From positions 186,001 through 250,000 of the forward strand of contig NZ_AXVA01000010.1 in NCBI RefSeq assembly GCF_000482325.1: 64,000 nucleotides of DNA, in the 5' to 3' direction. Positions within the stretch are counted from its first letter, which is position 1. Each line of letters begins with the position of its first letter. The stretch comes from Bacillus sp. UNC438CL73TsuS30 (lineage in GTDB: Bacteria > Bacillota > Bacilli > Bacillales > Cytobacillaceae). A program made the position numbers and the translations under genes. Below, one piece after another: positions 17,401-26,152 of the stretch. The notes beneath the pieces are model-generated. The model ran no database searches and had not been told where the DNA came from. It worked only from the letters and a program-made list of their open reading frames with translations.

Positions 17401-17453
17401 AAATATTCCTCCTCGTAAATAAATTGAATTCTCTTATTAGTTATAATGGTAAT

Positions 17454-17489
17454 GAAAAAAGAAAGGAATATCCATAGAGGATATTCCGA
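17454..17489 (-). terminator. Terminator of the leftward AraC gene
   Basis: GGAATATCC and GGATATTCC form a perfect nine-pair stem. A purine A-run to its left gives a U-run for leftward transcription. It partly separates the regulator from the flavin reductase and permease genes. Confidence 0.78.
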
Positions 17490-17550
17490 ATTTTAGTACT
17501 GTATATTTTTTTCTTCAATTATTTCTTATTCGTTTATCAGATAAACTAGA

Positions 17551-19110
17551 TTATTTTAATATATCTGCACAATTTTTAGTTTTCCATGCCCTTGGAGAGT
17601 TCCCCGTAACTATTTTAAAAACACGGCTGAAATAATTAGGATCCACATAACCAACGGCTTCAGCCACTTCCGACACACTCATGGAAGTGGTTTTCAAATA
17701 TTCTTTTGCCTTTTCAATCTTTTTTGCCTGAAGATACTCTGTAAAAGTAGACCCCATTTGCTGTTTAAATAATGAACTAAAATACTGACTGCTTCTTCCG
17801 ACCATTCCCGAAACATCCTCCAATGTTATGGGCTGGCAGTAATACTGATCGATATATTGAACTGCTTTTTTAATTAACAAGGAGCCGAATTGTACATTTT
17901 CCTTTTCCACACGATCAAAAAGTAAAGAACAAAACTGGAGTATTTTTTGGATGATATCGTATAATACCTCACCGTATAAAACTTCGTGAAATACTTCCTG
18001 ATATTCTTGATCATGCTGGAACAAAAAGTGTTTTTCTGTCATAAATCGGCGAATATGGGATAGTACATTTGTTAACTTAATTCGGACAAAGTCGGAGTGA
18101 GGATAGCTGCCATCCTCATAGGGAAATCCGCCAAAAACCTGATAAAGCCAGGTTTTTGTCATTTCTCGATTGCCTTCATTTAGATAACGAGTTAATTCGT
18201 CACTCTCAGTTGGAGAAAGAAAATGCTCATACTGATCATGTAATTTTTTAGTCATGGAAGGGAAAACTTGGTTGCCGCCAAAATAAAATCGGCGTAGCAA
18301 TGCTTGCTTTGCTTCAAAATAAGATTTATAAAGAAGTTTCGGTGAAACATATTGATTTCCGATCCCAACAGAAATGGAAAAATTATTTTTTTCCTTCATC
18401 CGTTCGCAAAATACCATCATGACCAGCCATAGTGAATGGATGGGATCGTTACTTTTTGGAAGATATTCCTCACTAACCAGAAGGGCGATATGTTCATCAA
18501 CGGACAAAACAAATGGACGATATTCCTGAAGTTCATCATGAATATACTGAATCAAGGTAATCGGTTCAAATTCTTTTTTATTTTGTTGATCTAAAGCCAA
18601 AACGGCGACAATACTCGGAACTTGGTCATATCCCCAATTTTTAATTTGTTCATTCATAAATGACTCATTGAAGACCCGCCCAAATAACAGATCATAAGCC
18701 CACCCATGATATAACGAACTTTCTCCTTCTTTTTTGGGAATATTTCTTTGGTTGCGGATCATTTGTTTCATTGCTTTCAACCATTCGTCGGCAACATATG
18801 GTTTAACAAACAAAGCTTCTGCCTTTATTTTTACCGCTTGTTCAGCTGCCTGAAAGGTTTTATGGCTTGTATGCATAATGGTTTGAACTTTCATGTTCCT
18901 TACGGTCCGGAATAAATTTTCCCGCTGATTTGGTTGAAACATTTCAAGCTCCATAACAAAAATATCAGGCTTCCATTCTACCAATAATGCCATGCATTCC
19001 TCTTCGCTACTTGTCTCTTTTAATTCATCAATCGGCACCTGATTGGTTAATAAAAGCCATTTCATACCTTTTCTTTCTAACTCATCCCGCTCAGCAAGTA
19101 ATAATTTCAT
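17551..19110 (-). CDS. AraC-type response regulator-like protein with atypical receiver
   Basis: A 519-residue protein. Residues 1-115 have receiver fold order (KLLLAERDELERKG, KPDIFVMELEMF, the conserved lysine in LFVKPYV), but the phospho-acceptor position carries glutamate (MELE instead of LLDI), so it is not expected to be phosphorylated in the usual way. A long middle sensor region follows, with FSISVGIGNQYVSPKLLYKSYFEAKQA near residue 250. The last 100 residues are an AraC double helix-turn-helix. No kinase gene accompanies it. It is paralogous to the left-edge gene and probably controls the adjacent flavin reductase and permease. Confidence 0.9.
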   Translation of the reverse strand: MKLLLAERDELERKGMKWLLLTNQVPIDELKETSSEEECMALLVEWKPDIFVMELEMFQPNQRENLFRTVRNMKVQTIMHTSHKTFQAAEQAVKIKAEALFVKPYVADEWLKAMKQMIRNQRNIPKKEGESSLYHGWAYDLLFGRVFNESFMNEQIKNWGYDQVPSIVAVLALDQQNKKEFEPITLIQYIHDELQEYRPFVLSVDEHIALLVSEEYLPKSNDPIHSLWLVMMVFCERMKEKNNFSISVGIGNQYVSPKLLYKSYFEAKQALLRRFYFGGNQVFPSMTKKLHDQYEHFLSPTESDELTRYLNEGNREMTKTWLYQVFGGFPYEDGSYPHSDFVRIKLTNVLSHIRRFMTEKHFLFQHDQEYQEVFHEVLYGEVLYDIIQKILQFCSLLFDRVEKENVQFGSLLIKKAVQYIDQYYCQPITLEDVSGMVGRSSQYFSSLFKQQMGSTFTEYLQAKKIEKAKEYLKTTSMSVSEVAEAVGYVDPNYFSRVFKIVTGNSPRAWKTKNCADILK

Positions 19111-19193
19111 CTTTTATCTCCTGAAATTCATCATTCATTTAATAGTTTTGAACAGGAAACGAATCCGTATAACCATTATACAGCATCAAAAAC

Positions 19194-19242
19194 ATTCGAC
19201 AAAAATCGGGTGGTGCCTGTCACCGCCCGATTTTTGTCGAAT
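19194..19242. repeat. Dispersed palindrome, copy 4
   Basis: Arms ATTCGACAAAAATCGGG and complement, loop CCTGT on the + strand. It lies between divergent genes, inside the leader of the SH3b gene. Confidence 0.92.
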
Positions 19243-19317
19243 ACTTTCTGGTGTAAATCATACATCAATTCTGTTAAAATTTGGATTGTTGTGAAAAGTG
19301 AAAAGGGGGAAAAAGGA

Positions 19318-20211
19318 ATGAAGGCATTAAAGACAATGAAGCTTTCATTGGTTTTGGCGGTCGTTTTGTCGATGGTTTCCACGTTTGTTTTAAGCAATGT
19401 ACCGGTTAAAGCGGCTACCACGAAAACGGCAACTGTTGCGGTCGATAAATTAAATGTAAGGAGCGGGGCAGGAACCCAGTATAAAAAGGTTGGATCCCTG
19501 AAAAAAGGAACAAAGGTAACGGTTTATGCCCAAAAATCAAGTTGGTCTCAAATCCGCTATAAAGAGAAAAAGGCCTATGTCGCAACCAAATATCTAAAAT
19601 TTGGAGTAACGGTAAAAAAATATTACTATAAAGGGAAAGGCAATCTGCCTTACCCACAGGTGAAGGGTCTGAAAAGCAAAACAGCTGAAAAGAAGATGAA
19701 CCAGGCATTATTAGGCTATGCGAAGGACGCATATCAGAATTATCTCAAGATGCTGGCAGACGAAAAGCAGGTCAAACAAGATGAGCCGGAATGGTGCAGT
19801 GAATATTCTTATGCGTGTGACTATGATTACTCTACCTTCTATAGTGTTAAATACAATGACGGAAAACACTTAAGTATTATTATCTACGATTCTTTGTATC
19901 TAGGCGGCGCACATGGCTCAGAAACTGCAACCTCCTATAATTTCATCATCAGCAGTGGAAAACAAGTAAAGCTTTTGGATAAGCTTACATCGAAAACCAA
20001 AATCAGCAAGGTACAAAAATACGCCTACAACTACATGGTGAAGCATCCAGAGATTTTCACAGTTACAAAACTTAGTGAAGTTGTTATTGATAAAGATACC
20101 CAATTTTATTATACAGATGGCGGCATTAAATTAGTTTTCCAAGAATACGAAGTAGGACCATATGCTGTAGGATTTCCGACTGTAAAAATTCCGAGCTCTG
20201 TGTATAAATAA
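19318..20211 (+). CDS. Secreted SH3b-DUF4163/DUF3298 protein
   Basis: A 297-residue exported protein. It has a signal peptide (residues 1-33, ending VPVKAA), a bacterial SH3 domain at residues 37-100 (VDKLNVRSGAGTQYKKVGSL, WSQIRY, YVATKYL), and a C-terminal DUF4163/DUF3298 (RsiV-like) region from about residue 125, with GGAHGSETATSYNF as its hallmark. SH3b domains bind cell-wall peptides; RsiV-like domains bind lysozyme or other ligands. The start at 19318 has AAGGGGGAAAAAGGA before it; an upstream open frame only extends into the palindrome at 19194-19242. Confidence 0.88.
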   Translation: MKALKTMKLSLVLAVVLSMVSTFVLSNVPVKAATTKTATVAVDKLNVRSGAGTQYKKVGSLKKGTKVTVYAQKSSWSQIRYKEKKAYVATKYLKFGVTVKKYYYKGKGNLPYPQVKGLKSKTAEKKMNQALLGYAKDAYQNYLKMLADEKQVKQDEPEWCSEYSYACDYDYSTFYSVKYNDGKHLSIIIYDSLYLGGAHGSETATSYNFIISSGKQVKLLDKLTSKTKISKVQKYAYNYMVKHPEIFTVTKLSEVVIDKDTQFYYTDGGIKLVFQEYEVGPYAVGFPTVKIPSSVYK

Positions 20212-20332
20212 AATCGGTAAGAACTGACAATAAATTTTATTTTTGTTGTCAGATTATTAAAATACAGTAAATGAAGAATTAGAAAAATCTTAAAATCAAT
20301 TTTAAAAGGATTAGAATTCTACACATAATTGC

Positions 20333-20371
20333 AAAAAAAGCTTCCTAGTATTCACTAGGGAGCTCTTTTTG
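20333..20371. terminator. Bidirectional terminator
   Basis: GCTTCCTAGT and ACTAGGGAGC around ATTC, with an A-run left and T-run right. It ends the rightward SH3b gene and overlaps the end of the leftward small gene. Confidence 0.85.
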
Positions 20372-20555
20372 CATTCATTGCTATCAGAACGATTAATAAA
20401 CCAATGATGATGATTATACCAATCGGTAACCAATCTAATGAAACCAAAGTGATAATTAGTTTACCTAACTTTACGAAGGCATTTGGGAAGAGAGCTACCG
20501 ATAAAGCAACGATAAGACTTATCCACCATGTATGTTTTTGAAGCCAAGACAACAT
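20355..20555 (-). CDS. Small two-helix membrane protein (66 aa)
   Basis: A 66-residue protein with two hydrophobic helices (WISLIVALSVALFPNAFVKL and LPIGIIIIIGLLIVLIAM) and a short basic end. AAAGGGG precedes the ATG. No family recognised. Reading to the terminator at 20333-20371 supports a real gene. Cytoplasmic membrane location is clear; function is not. Confidence 0.6.
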   Translation of the reverse strand: MLSWLQKHTWWISLIVALSVALFPNAFVKLGKLIITLVSLDWLPIGIIIIIGLLIVLIAMNAKRAP

Positions 20556-20805
20556 TAAAAAAACCCCTTTCCTAGATCAAAAAAGTAAAAATTTAATAAT
20601 TACTGTGCTTGTCCATTAGTTTAATCTGCTTATTATATATAGGCCACCGATAAAAAAGTAAAAAAGTGGAGATAGGCCCAATTGTACCAACAGTTTTTGT
20701 GAGGTGTTGTTTTATAAAAAGTTGTAAAATTTACATACTAAAGTTGTAAATAAAGCAATAAATATGATAAAAATTGTAATAAATACAACTATTGGAGGGG
20801 TTGAA
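20556..20805. other. AT-rich region upstream of RepL-like gene
   Basis: Highly AT-rich with three GTTGTAAA-like direct repeats (about 20721, 20743, 20773), which could be operators or iterons of the RepL-like protein. Confidence 0.4.
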
Positions 20806-21261
20806 ATGGCAAGAGGTCGCACTAGGCAATATCAGTTTTACTGGGGGTCGTTTGTTTTAGGATGGTTTCGTGAAATGCGAAATAGTAACTTAGGCGGTCC
20901 AGAATATCGAGTGCTATTTTACTTGTGTGAAAAGATGAAGAATGAAGATAACATCGCATATATAAAACAAAAGGAGTTGGCTAGGCGGTTACGTATGGAT
21001 AAGGGCAATATCTCGAAGTCAGTAAAAAAACTACGTGATAATCAATTTATTGCGAAGTGTGAATATGGCTATATGATAAATCCTCACCTCTTCTATACAG
21101 GAATGAATAGAGCACTTCGAAGCATCTTACGAAATAGATTTGATAACCTACTATTAGCTGATAACCTTGAACCTAAATACTACTTAAATGATGATGAATA
21201 TGTTCTGGAGGTAAACGGTAGCCCCATATCAGATGATGATGAACTATTAGAGGAAGAATAA
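20806..21261 (+). CDS. RepL-like winged-helix protein
   Basis: A 151-residue basic protein with a MarR-like winged helix in the middle (NLGGPEYRVLFYLCEKM, then QKELARRLRMDKGNISKSVK) followed by NPHLFYTG, the pattern of Firmicute plasmid replication initiator RepL (rolling-circle plasmids of the pSN2/pE194 type). The C-terminus is an acidic tail (DDDELLEEE), unusual for RepL. GGAGGGG precedes the ATG at 20806. Neighbours are chromosomal and a decayed HU gene follows, so this is probably a relic of an integrated plasmid or element, or a repurposed regulator. Confidence 0.72.
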   Translation: MARGRTRQYQFYWGSFVLGWFREMRNSNLGGPEYRVLFYLCEKMKNEDNIAYIKQKELARRLRMDKGNISKSVKKLRDNQFIAKCEYGYMINPHLFYTGMNRALRSILRNRFDNLLLADNLEPKYYLNDDEYVLEVNGSPISDDDELLEEE

Positions 21262-21330
21262 AATAAAATCACCTGATAAAAGGCAATGATAATTACTGTT
21301 GTTTTAAAGAACGCCTGTTTAGCTTTCTGT

Positions 21331-21535
21331 ATAAATGTGGTAGATGCGATATTCAGTACCATTAAAAATGCTCTTATAAATAGTGTTAAAGTAAAGTTTA
21401 TTGGATTCGGCAACTTTAGAGGCCACGAAAGAGCTAGAAGAAAAGGAAGAGACCTACAAAAAGGTAGGAAATCGAAATCGCTCATGCCAAGGTACCTGCA
21501 TGATGCCGGAAAATGATCAAAATATGCAGTAAAAG
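21331..21535 (+). pseudogene. Decayed HU-family DNA-binding protein gene
   Basis: One frame reads VDAIFSTIKNAL, then VKFIGFGNFRGHERARRKGRDLQKG, which is the HU beta-arm region (usual form [22 protein letters not shown]). After base 21479 the frame is lost; another frame gives AHAKVPA and a stop where HU has ASKVPAFKPGK. The N-terminal half is not recognisable. It is a frameshifted pseudogene. Confidence 0.8.
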
Positions 21536-21610
21536 GACAAGCATAAGGATAGTAAGAAAAGGTATTTCAGTAGGTACGCCATTCCTTATTCGAAAAAATT
21601 AGGGTTAATC

Positions 21611-21637
21611 ACTGTCACCGCATGATTTCTGTCGAAT
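21611..21637. repeat. Decayed half of the dispersed palindrome
   Basis: Keeps CTGTCACCGC and TCTGTCGAAT of the right arm; the left arm is gone. Confidence 0.6.
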
Positions 21638-21692
21638 TTTAGATGGTGCCCACATCCAATGCGTGGTAAATTATTGTATGGGAGGTGGATTT

Positions 21693-23699
21693 ATGGAAAT
21701 TACAAATAGAATTACTAGAATTATATTTTTTATGTTACTAGCTTTACTAGTTATACCGGTTGTGCCGGGAACTGGGTCATTCCCAATAGCAGCGGCGGCC
21801 ACACCACAAGTGACAACGACGTATTTGGATGAGATGGCTCCTGAGTCAAAGGGTGATAATTTTTACAAGAATCAGTGGTATTACGATTGGAGTTACCAGG
21901 CGTTTGAGGATATTAATGGGAACCTGATCGATCGAGGGATTGGCTTCTATACAAGCTACTACACCCCATATGCCACCTATAACATCGATGGCATGAATTA
22001 CACAACTTTCGACTCGCAAATCACAATCGATAAAAAATGGATCCTAGGGGACCTCGGGAAAACGGCCGTTGCAATCTTTGCAGACGACCATCTGCTCTTT
22101 GAAAAACAGCTGACCCTAAAAAATGCAAACCTAAATGTACATATCGACTTGCCGCAAAATACGAAAAAACTAAAAATCCTCGTGAGACAGGTAAAAGGGG
22201 CTAAAGGGGTTTATGGAATCATCTTTGGCAAAGCCCGCCTATCAACAGGGGGAAAGACCGTCAAACTTGACGAGGAAATGAGCCTAAATACGCTCGGTGC
22301 ATTTAGTTACGCAGGCAGCTATAAAAAGGACTTTTTAAACTATGACCCTTTCCTCGATATCAACGGGAATGTCGTAACCACCGGAATGGAACTTTATAAC
22401 GGATACGGAACGGCGTCAGCTAAATTTAATATCGACCAATTAGGCTATAATCTTTTTGAAACAAAGCTTTCTCTTGACTCCAATTACACGATTGGTGATT
22501 ACGGGAAAACCGCAGTCGGGATTTACGCTGATGATTATAAGCTTTATGAAAAACAGCTGACAAAGGAAACTCCAGTTCAAACCCTTAAACTTAAAATACC
22601 GAAAAACACAAAAAACCTATACCTCATTACGAAACAAATAAAAGGGGCGAGGGGAGAACAACGAGTTGTTTTCATTAACCCAGTTATTAAGAAAACAAGC
22701 AATGCTCCATTGGTGGTTCCGATGAATGCGAATATCACCACTGTTGGAGCGACTGATTTCAAAAGTGAATATGGGATTGGGGAATGGAACTGGTATTGGC
22801 AGCAGGGCAACGCCTTCCAAGATGTGAACGGTAACTTAGTCACTTCCGGAATTGGGCTCAAAGGTGATGGCGCATATGCGAATTACGATATTACCGGAAT
22901 GAACTACAATACCTTCACTGCGAATTTATCACTCGATTCCAAGTGGATTGTGGGCAATTACGGCAAAACAGCGATATTCTTTTACGCAAACAACAAATTG
23001 CTTTATTCACAAAACGTAACAAAGGCAACAGGGGTTAAACCGCTTTTCCTTCGCCTGCCAAACAATACGACCAGCTTTAAAATCTTAATTAAGCAAACAA
23101 AGGGTGCATTAGGAACCCAAGGTGTGGTGCTTGGAAATGCCCAATTCAGGTATTATTCCTACACACCTGCTCTAAAAAACACTCAGATAAAAGCCGTCAA
23201 TTATACTGATAAGAAAGATGTTGTTACAATTTCTAATGTTGCAAAAGGGGATATCATAAAGGTTTACGCCAGCACCGGTAAGCTGCTAGCCACATCGCCA
23301 AAAGCAACAAGATCTACCATTACCTTCTGGATTCCGCAAATCGGCCCAAAAAGCGGAAAACTCTATCTTTCTAGTAAAAGAGGGACAATGTTAGAAAGCA
23401 GTAGAACATCAGTAAGTTTTACCGGTGAAAAAACGTCTACATCCAAACTTAAAAGAGTGACGATTAAAAACAACAAGAAAAAGTCGGATACAATAACCGT
23501 TAAAGGACTGCAGAAATACGATACGGTTTATGTCTATAACAAAAAGGGAAAGTTCCTTGCATCCAAAAAATCAACTTCATCGACCGTAACCATCTACGTT
23601 AAACAGCTTAGCACCCAAAAAAGCTACGTATATTTAACAGTAAGAGCGGACGGAATGACGACTAGTTCAAAAGTAAAGGTAAGTTATAAAGCGGAATAA
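21693..23699 (+). CDS. Secreted protein with three NPCBM-like repeats
   Basis: A 668-residue exported protein: signal peptide to about residue 33 (ending IAAAA), then three tandem modules of roughly 145 residues (about 35-185, 190-335, 335-480). Each carries a Y-x-F-D-x-N-G-N-hydrophobic opening, a lysine-rich strand with LGDLGKTAVAIFADD or a close variant, and a final ITKQIKGARG-type strand. This pattern fits the NPCBM carbohydrate-binding module. Two 80-residue Ig-like beta repeats follow (VVTISNVAKGDIIKVY and DTITVKGLQKYDTVYVY). It has no catalytic domain or wall anchor. GGAGGTGG precedes the ATG. Probably a glycan-binding surface or matrix protein. Confidence 0.75.
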   Translation: MEITNRITRIIFFMLLALLVIPVVPGTGSFPIAAAATPQVTTTYLDEMAPESKGDNFYKNQWYYDWSYQAFEDINGNLIDRGIGFYTSYYTPYATYNIDGMNYTTFDSQITIDKKWILGDLGKTAVAIFADDHLLFEKQLTLKNANLNVHIDLPQNTKKLKILVRQVKGAKGVYGIIFGKARLSTGGKTVKLDEEMSLNTLGAFSYAGSYKKDFLNYDPFLDINGNVVTTGMELYNGYGTASAKFNIDQLGYNLFETKLSLDSNYTIGDYGKTAVGIYADDYKLYEKQLTKETPVQTLKLKIPKNTKNLYLITKQIKGARGEQRVVFINPVIKKTSNAPLVVPMNANITTVGATDFKSEYGIGEWNWYWQQGNAFQDVNGNLVTSGIGLKGDGAYANYDITGMNYNTFTANLSLDSKWIVGNYGKTAIFFYANNKLLYSQNVTKATGVKPLFLRLPNNTTSFKILIKQTKGALGTQGVVLGNAQFRYYSYTPALKNTQIKAVNYTDKKDVVTISNVAKGDIIKVYASTGKLLATSPKATRSTITFWIPQIGPKSGKLYLSSKRGTMLESSRTSVSFTGEKTSTSKLKRVTIKNNKKKSDTITVKGLQKYDTVYVYNKKGKFLASKKSTSSTVTIYVKQLSTQKSYVYLTVRADGMTTSSKVKVSYKAE

Positions 23700-23703
23700 A
23701 AGA

Positions 23704-23744
23704 GAGGACCTTTCTAATGCAATACTTAGGAAGGTCCTTTATTT
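23704..23744 (+). terminator. Terminator of NPCBM-like gene
   Basis: AGGACCTTTCTAA and TTAGGAAGGTCCT form a 13-pair stem, followed by TT-rich sequence. Confidence 0.9.
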
Positions 23745-23758
23745 ATGGAGGAAAATGA

Positions 23759-23805
23759 ATCGACAAAAATCGGGTGGTGCCTGTCACCGCCCGAATTTTG
23801 TCGAA
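23759..23805. repeat. Dispersed palindrome, copy 5, overlapping a gene end
   Basis: Same arms (CGACAAAAATCGGGTGGTG and complement), loop CCTGT. The LysR gene runs into its right arm and ends inside it. Confidence 0.92.
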
Positions 23806-24695
23806 TCCATAGATTCCTTCCCCTCCACCAGAAAATCAAGAAAACTCTCCGAGATGCGGTCAAAGTTTCTGTCTTTTAAGTAAATTAATTCATAATCTCT
23901 TTGAATGTAAGGGAGATTCGTCACTTTTACCTCTAGTAAGGTACCGTTATTCAGTTCTTCTCGAATTGCCGACTTAGGCAAAATGGCGATTCCGATTTTT
24001 TGTTTTACCATTCTATTGACGACTTCGATATTATCTGTTTCCATAATGACATTCTTCTGGAGCTGGAGATGGTCAAAAGCATTATGAATCAGGGTCCAAT
24101 CAATCGAATTTCGATTATACAATATAAATTTTTCGCGGGCCAACTCCTCCATCGTTACCACTTCACTTGCTCCAAAAGGATGTTCAGGATATATGGCCAG
24201 GATCATTTCATCATGGAACAAATGGATACTTTCAATTTTTGGATGATCAACAGCCCGTGCAATCCCAAATGTTACTTGATGATTTAACACCATGTCCAAG
24301 ACCTGAGTGGAATGGCCGGTATACAGGTTGACTTTCACTTGAGGGAATTCATGATGGAATGCTTTCATTAAATCCGGAAGAAAATGAAAGGCAGCTACAA
24401 AAACGGCTGAAATCTCAATTTCCCCTTCCAATTTCAGTTGCTCCCGCTGAATCGCATATTGGCCGTCTTTTAGGCTGTGAAGGATATCTTTTGCATAAGG
24501 GAGGAACGTACTCCCTTCTTTGGTTAAATTCACAGTATTGCCTGATCGATAAAATAATTGACAGTTCAGTGAGTTTTCTAGTGCCTTAATCCGTGCGCTG
24601 ACCGTTGGCTGTGTGGTAAATAACGCTTCGCCCGCCTTGCTAAAACTCCTTGTGACCGCCACAAAAATAAATGCTTCAATTTGTTCGATATTCAT
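23784..24695 (-). CDS. LysR-family transcriptional regulator
   Basis: A 303-residue LysR regulator: N-terminal winged helix (MNIEQIEAFIFVAVTRSFSKAGEALFTTQPTVS) and a C-terminal co-inducer domain. It is divergent from the D-amino-acid transaminase gene and may control it. The last eight residues (STKFGR and neighbours) and the stop codon are encoded by the palindrome at 23759-23805, so the natural C-terminus was probably altered by that element. AAGGGG precedes the ATG. Confidence 0.9.
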   Translation of the reverse strand: MNIEQIEAFIFVAVTRSFSKAGEALFTTQPTVSARIKALENSLNCQLFYRSGNTVNLTKEGSTFLPYAKDILHSLKDGQYAIQREQLKLEGEIEISAVFVAAFHFLPDLMKAFHHEFPQVKVNLYTGHSTQVLDMVLNHQVTFGIARAVDHPKIESIHLFHDEMILAIYPEHPFGASEVVTMEELAREKFILYNRNSIDWTLIHNAFDHLQLQKNVIMETDNIEVVNRMVKQKIGIAILPKSAIREELNNGTLLEVKVTNLPYIQRDYELIYLKDRNFDRISESFLDFLVEGKESMDSTKFGR

Positions 24696-24798
24696 TCAAG
24701 TTGCCCCTTATAAAAATATTCTATAGCCATTATGACAAACTTTGATTGGATTTTTTAGTTCATTTGCCGTTTACTTAAAATATCAAAGGGAGGAAAAA

Positions 24799-25641
24799 AT
24801 GATGAACATTGGCTACGCTAACGGTAAGTATGTCCAATTGGATGAACCGGTCATTCCAATTGATGAACGAGGTCATCAATTTGGTGACGGTGTCTATGAA
24901 GTGATTCGGGTGTATAATGGAAAACCTTTTATGCTGGAGGAGCACTTACAACGGCTGATTCAAAGTGCAAAGGCAATTAAATTACCAATTCAACAATCAG
25001 CGGAAGATTTTAAAGCACTCATTTTAGAAGCGGTTCAAAAATCGAACGAACTGGAAAGTGCTGTTTATTTGCAAATAACTAGAGGGGTTGGTATAAGGCA
25101 GCATCTATTCCCGTCTGCCCCCGTATCCATTACGATGACGGTTCGAAAGGTGCAGGCGATGGATAATGAGGCAAGAGAAAAAGGAATGAAGGCAATCTTT
25201 CATGAAGATGAGCGCTGGGCCAATTGTTATATTAAATCCTTAAACCTTCTTCCTAACATATTAGCAAAACAAATCGCGCATGACGCCGGCTGCTATGAAG
25301 CGATCCTAGTAAGAGATGGATATATTACAGAGGGAACCAGTTCGAATGTGTATATGGTGAAGGATGGTGTGGTCTATACGACACCGCTATCGAAACAAAT
25401 TTTATCCGGGATCACCCGAATGGCTGTTAAAAAGGTTACCGAGTCTCTAGGGGGTTCTTTCATCGAAAAGAAATTTACACCTGAGGAATTGCTTCAAGCT
25501 GATGAAGTATTTATTACGAGTACAACGTCGGAAATACTGCCAATCGTCAATGTGGATGGACAAAGCATCGGTAAAGGAATTGCGGGAGAATGGACGATGA
25601 AGGCTTATAGGAAATTTAAGGAGTTCATTCTGGCTGATTAG
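24799..25641 (+). CDS. dat: D-amino-acid transaminase
   Basis: A 280-residue class IV PLP aminotransferase. It has the start YANGKYVQLDEPVIPIDERG, the HQFGDGVYEVIRVY block, the PLP lysine in CYIKSLNLLPNILAK (near residue 145) and the EGTSSNVYMV phosphate-binding loop. Dat makes D-glutamate and D-alanine interconvert via alpha-ketoglutarate and pyruvate, supplying peptidoglycan precursors. The length (about 280) is normal. GGGAGG precedes the ATG. Branched-chain aminotransferases of the same fold are larger and less likely. Confidence 0.9.
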   Translation: MMNIGYANGKYVQLDEPVIPIDERGHQFGDGVYEVIRVYNGKPFMLEEHLQRLIQSAKAIKLPIQQSAEDFKALILEAVQKSNELESAVYLQITRGVGIRQHLFPSAPVSITMTVRKVQAMDNEAREKGMKAIFHEDERWANCYIKSLNLLPNILAKQIAHDAGCYEAILVRDGYITEGTSSNVYMVKDGVVYTTPLSKQILSGITRMAVKKVTESLGGSFIEKKFTPEELLQADEVFITSTTSEILPIVNVDGQSIGKGIAGEWTMKAYRKFKEFILAD

Positions 25642-25650
25642 GAACTGGAA

Positions 25651-25689
25651 AGAACAAAGGGTGGTGCACTGTCACCGCCCGAATGTTCT
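25651..25689. repeat. Decayed dispersed palindrome
   Basis: AGAACA and TGTTCT flank GGGTGGTGCACTGTCACCGCCC; the arms have drifted from the standard copy. Confidence 0.7.
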
Positions 25690-25699
25690 AAGGTAAAGG

Positions 25700-25820
25700 T
25701 TTACCCACCGGTTTAGCAATTTACCAACCGGTTCAGTAACGTTACCCACCGGTTTAGCAATTTACCAACCGGTTCAGTAACGTTACCCACCGCTTTAGCA
25801 CATTTACCCTCCACTTCAAC
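25700..25820 (-). repeat. 21-bp repeat array, GGTGGGTAAA family
   Basis: TTACCCACCGG and TTACCAACCGG cores start at 25701, 25721, 25742, 25762, 25783 and 25804. A further loose set continues at about 25925-26030. Confidence 0.85.
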
Positions 25821-26042
25821 TTACAACAACCCAAAATGTAATTTTAAAACCAATTATCAGAAGCAAAAATGAAATTTAATCGATAAAAAGACTAAAAACC
25901 CACTAACCAACTACAACCCAATCCATTTACCCACCACTTTCGAAGAGTTACCCACCGGTTTGAAAAGGTTACCAACTGGTTTGAGCACTTTATCTCCCGG
26001 TTCAGCGGTTTTACCCACCACTCCACACCCCCTCAACAAATA

Positions 26043-26058
26043 GGTGAAAATTTTTACC
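26043..26058. promoter_or_regulatory. RpiR-type operator candidate 1
   Basis: GGTGAAAATTTTTACC is a near-perfect palindrome, 95 bp before the YhcH-like start. Together with 26074-26089 and 28320-28335 it defines a GGTGRAAATTWTTWAC motif. Confidence 0.65.
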
Positions 26059-26073
26059 AAAATAGTATTAAAT

Positions 26074-26089
26074 GGTGGAAATTATTTAC
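26074..26089. promoter_or_regulatory. RpiR-type operator candidate 2
   Basis: GGTGGAAATTATTTAC, 31 bp from the first site, matches the site before nanA in 15 of 16 positions. Confidence 0.65.
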
Positions 26090-26152
26090 GAAACCATCCC
26101 CCCATGGTATCCTAATTATGAAAACGAATCCATAAAAAGGGGGCTAATAAGG

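Larger units (their letters stand above)
25642..26152. other. Intergenic repeat and operator region
   Basis: No gene. Contains a decayed palindrome (25651-25689), a TTTACCCACC array, and at its right end two RpiR-type operator candidates upstream of the sialic acid locus. Confidence 0.7.
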
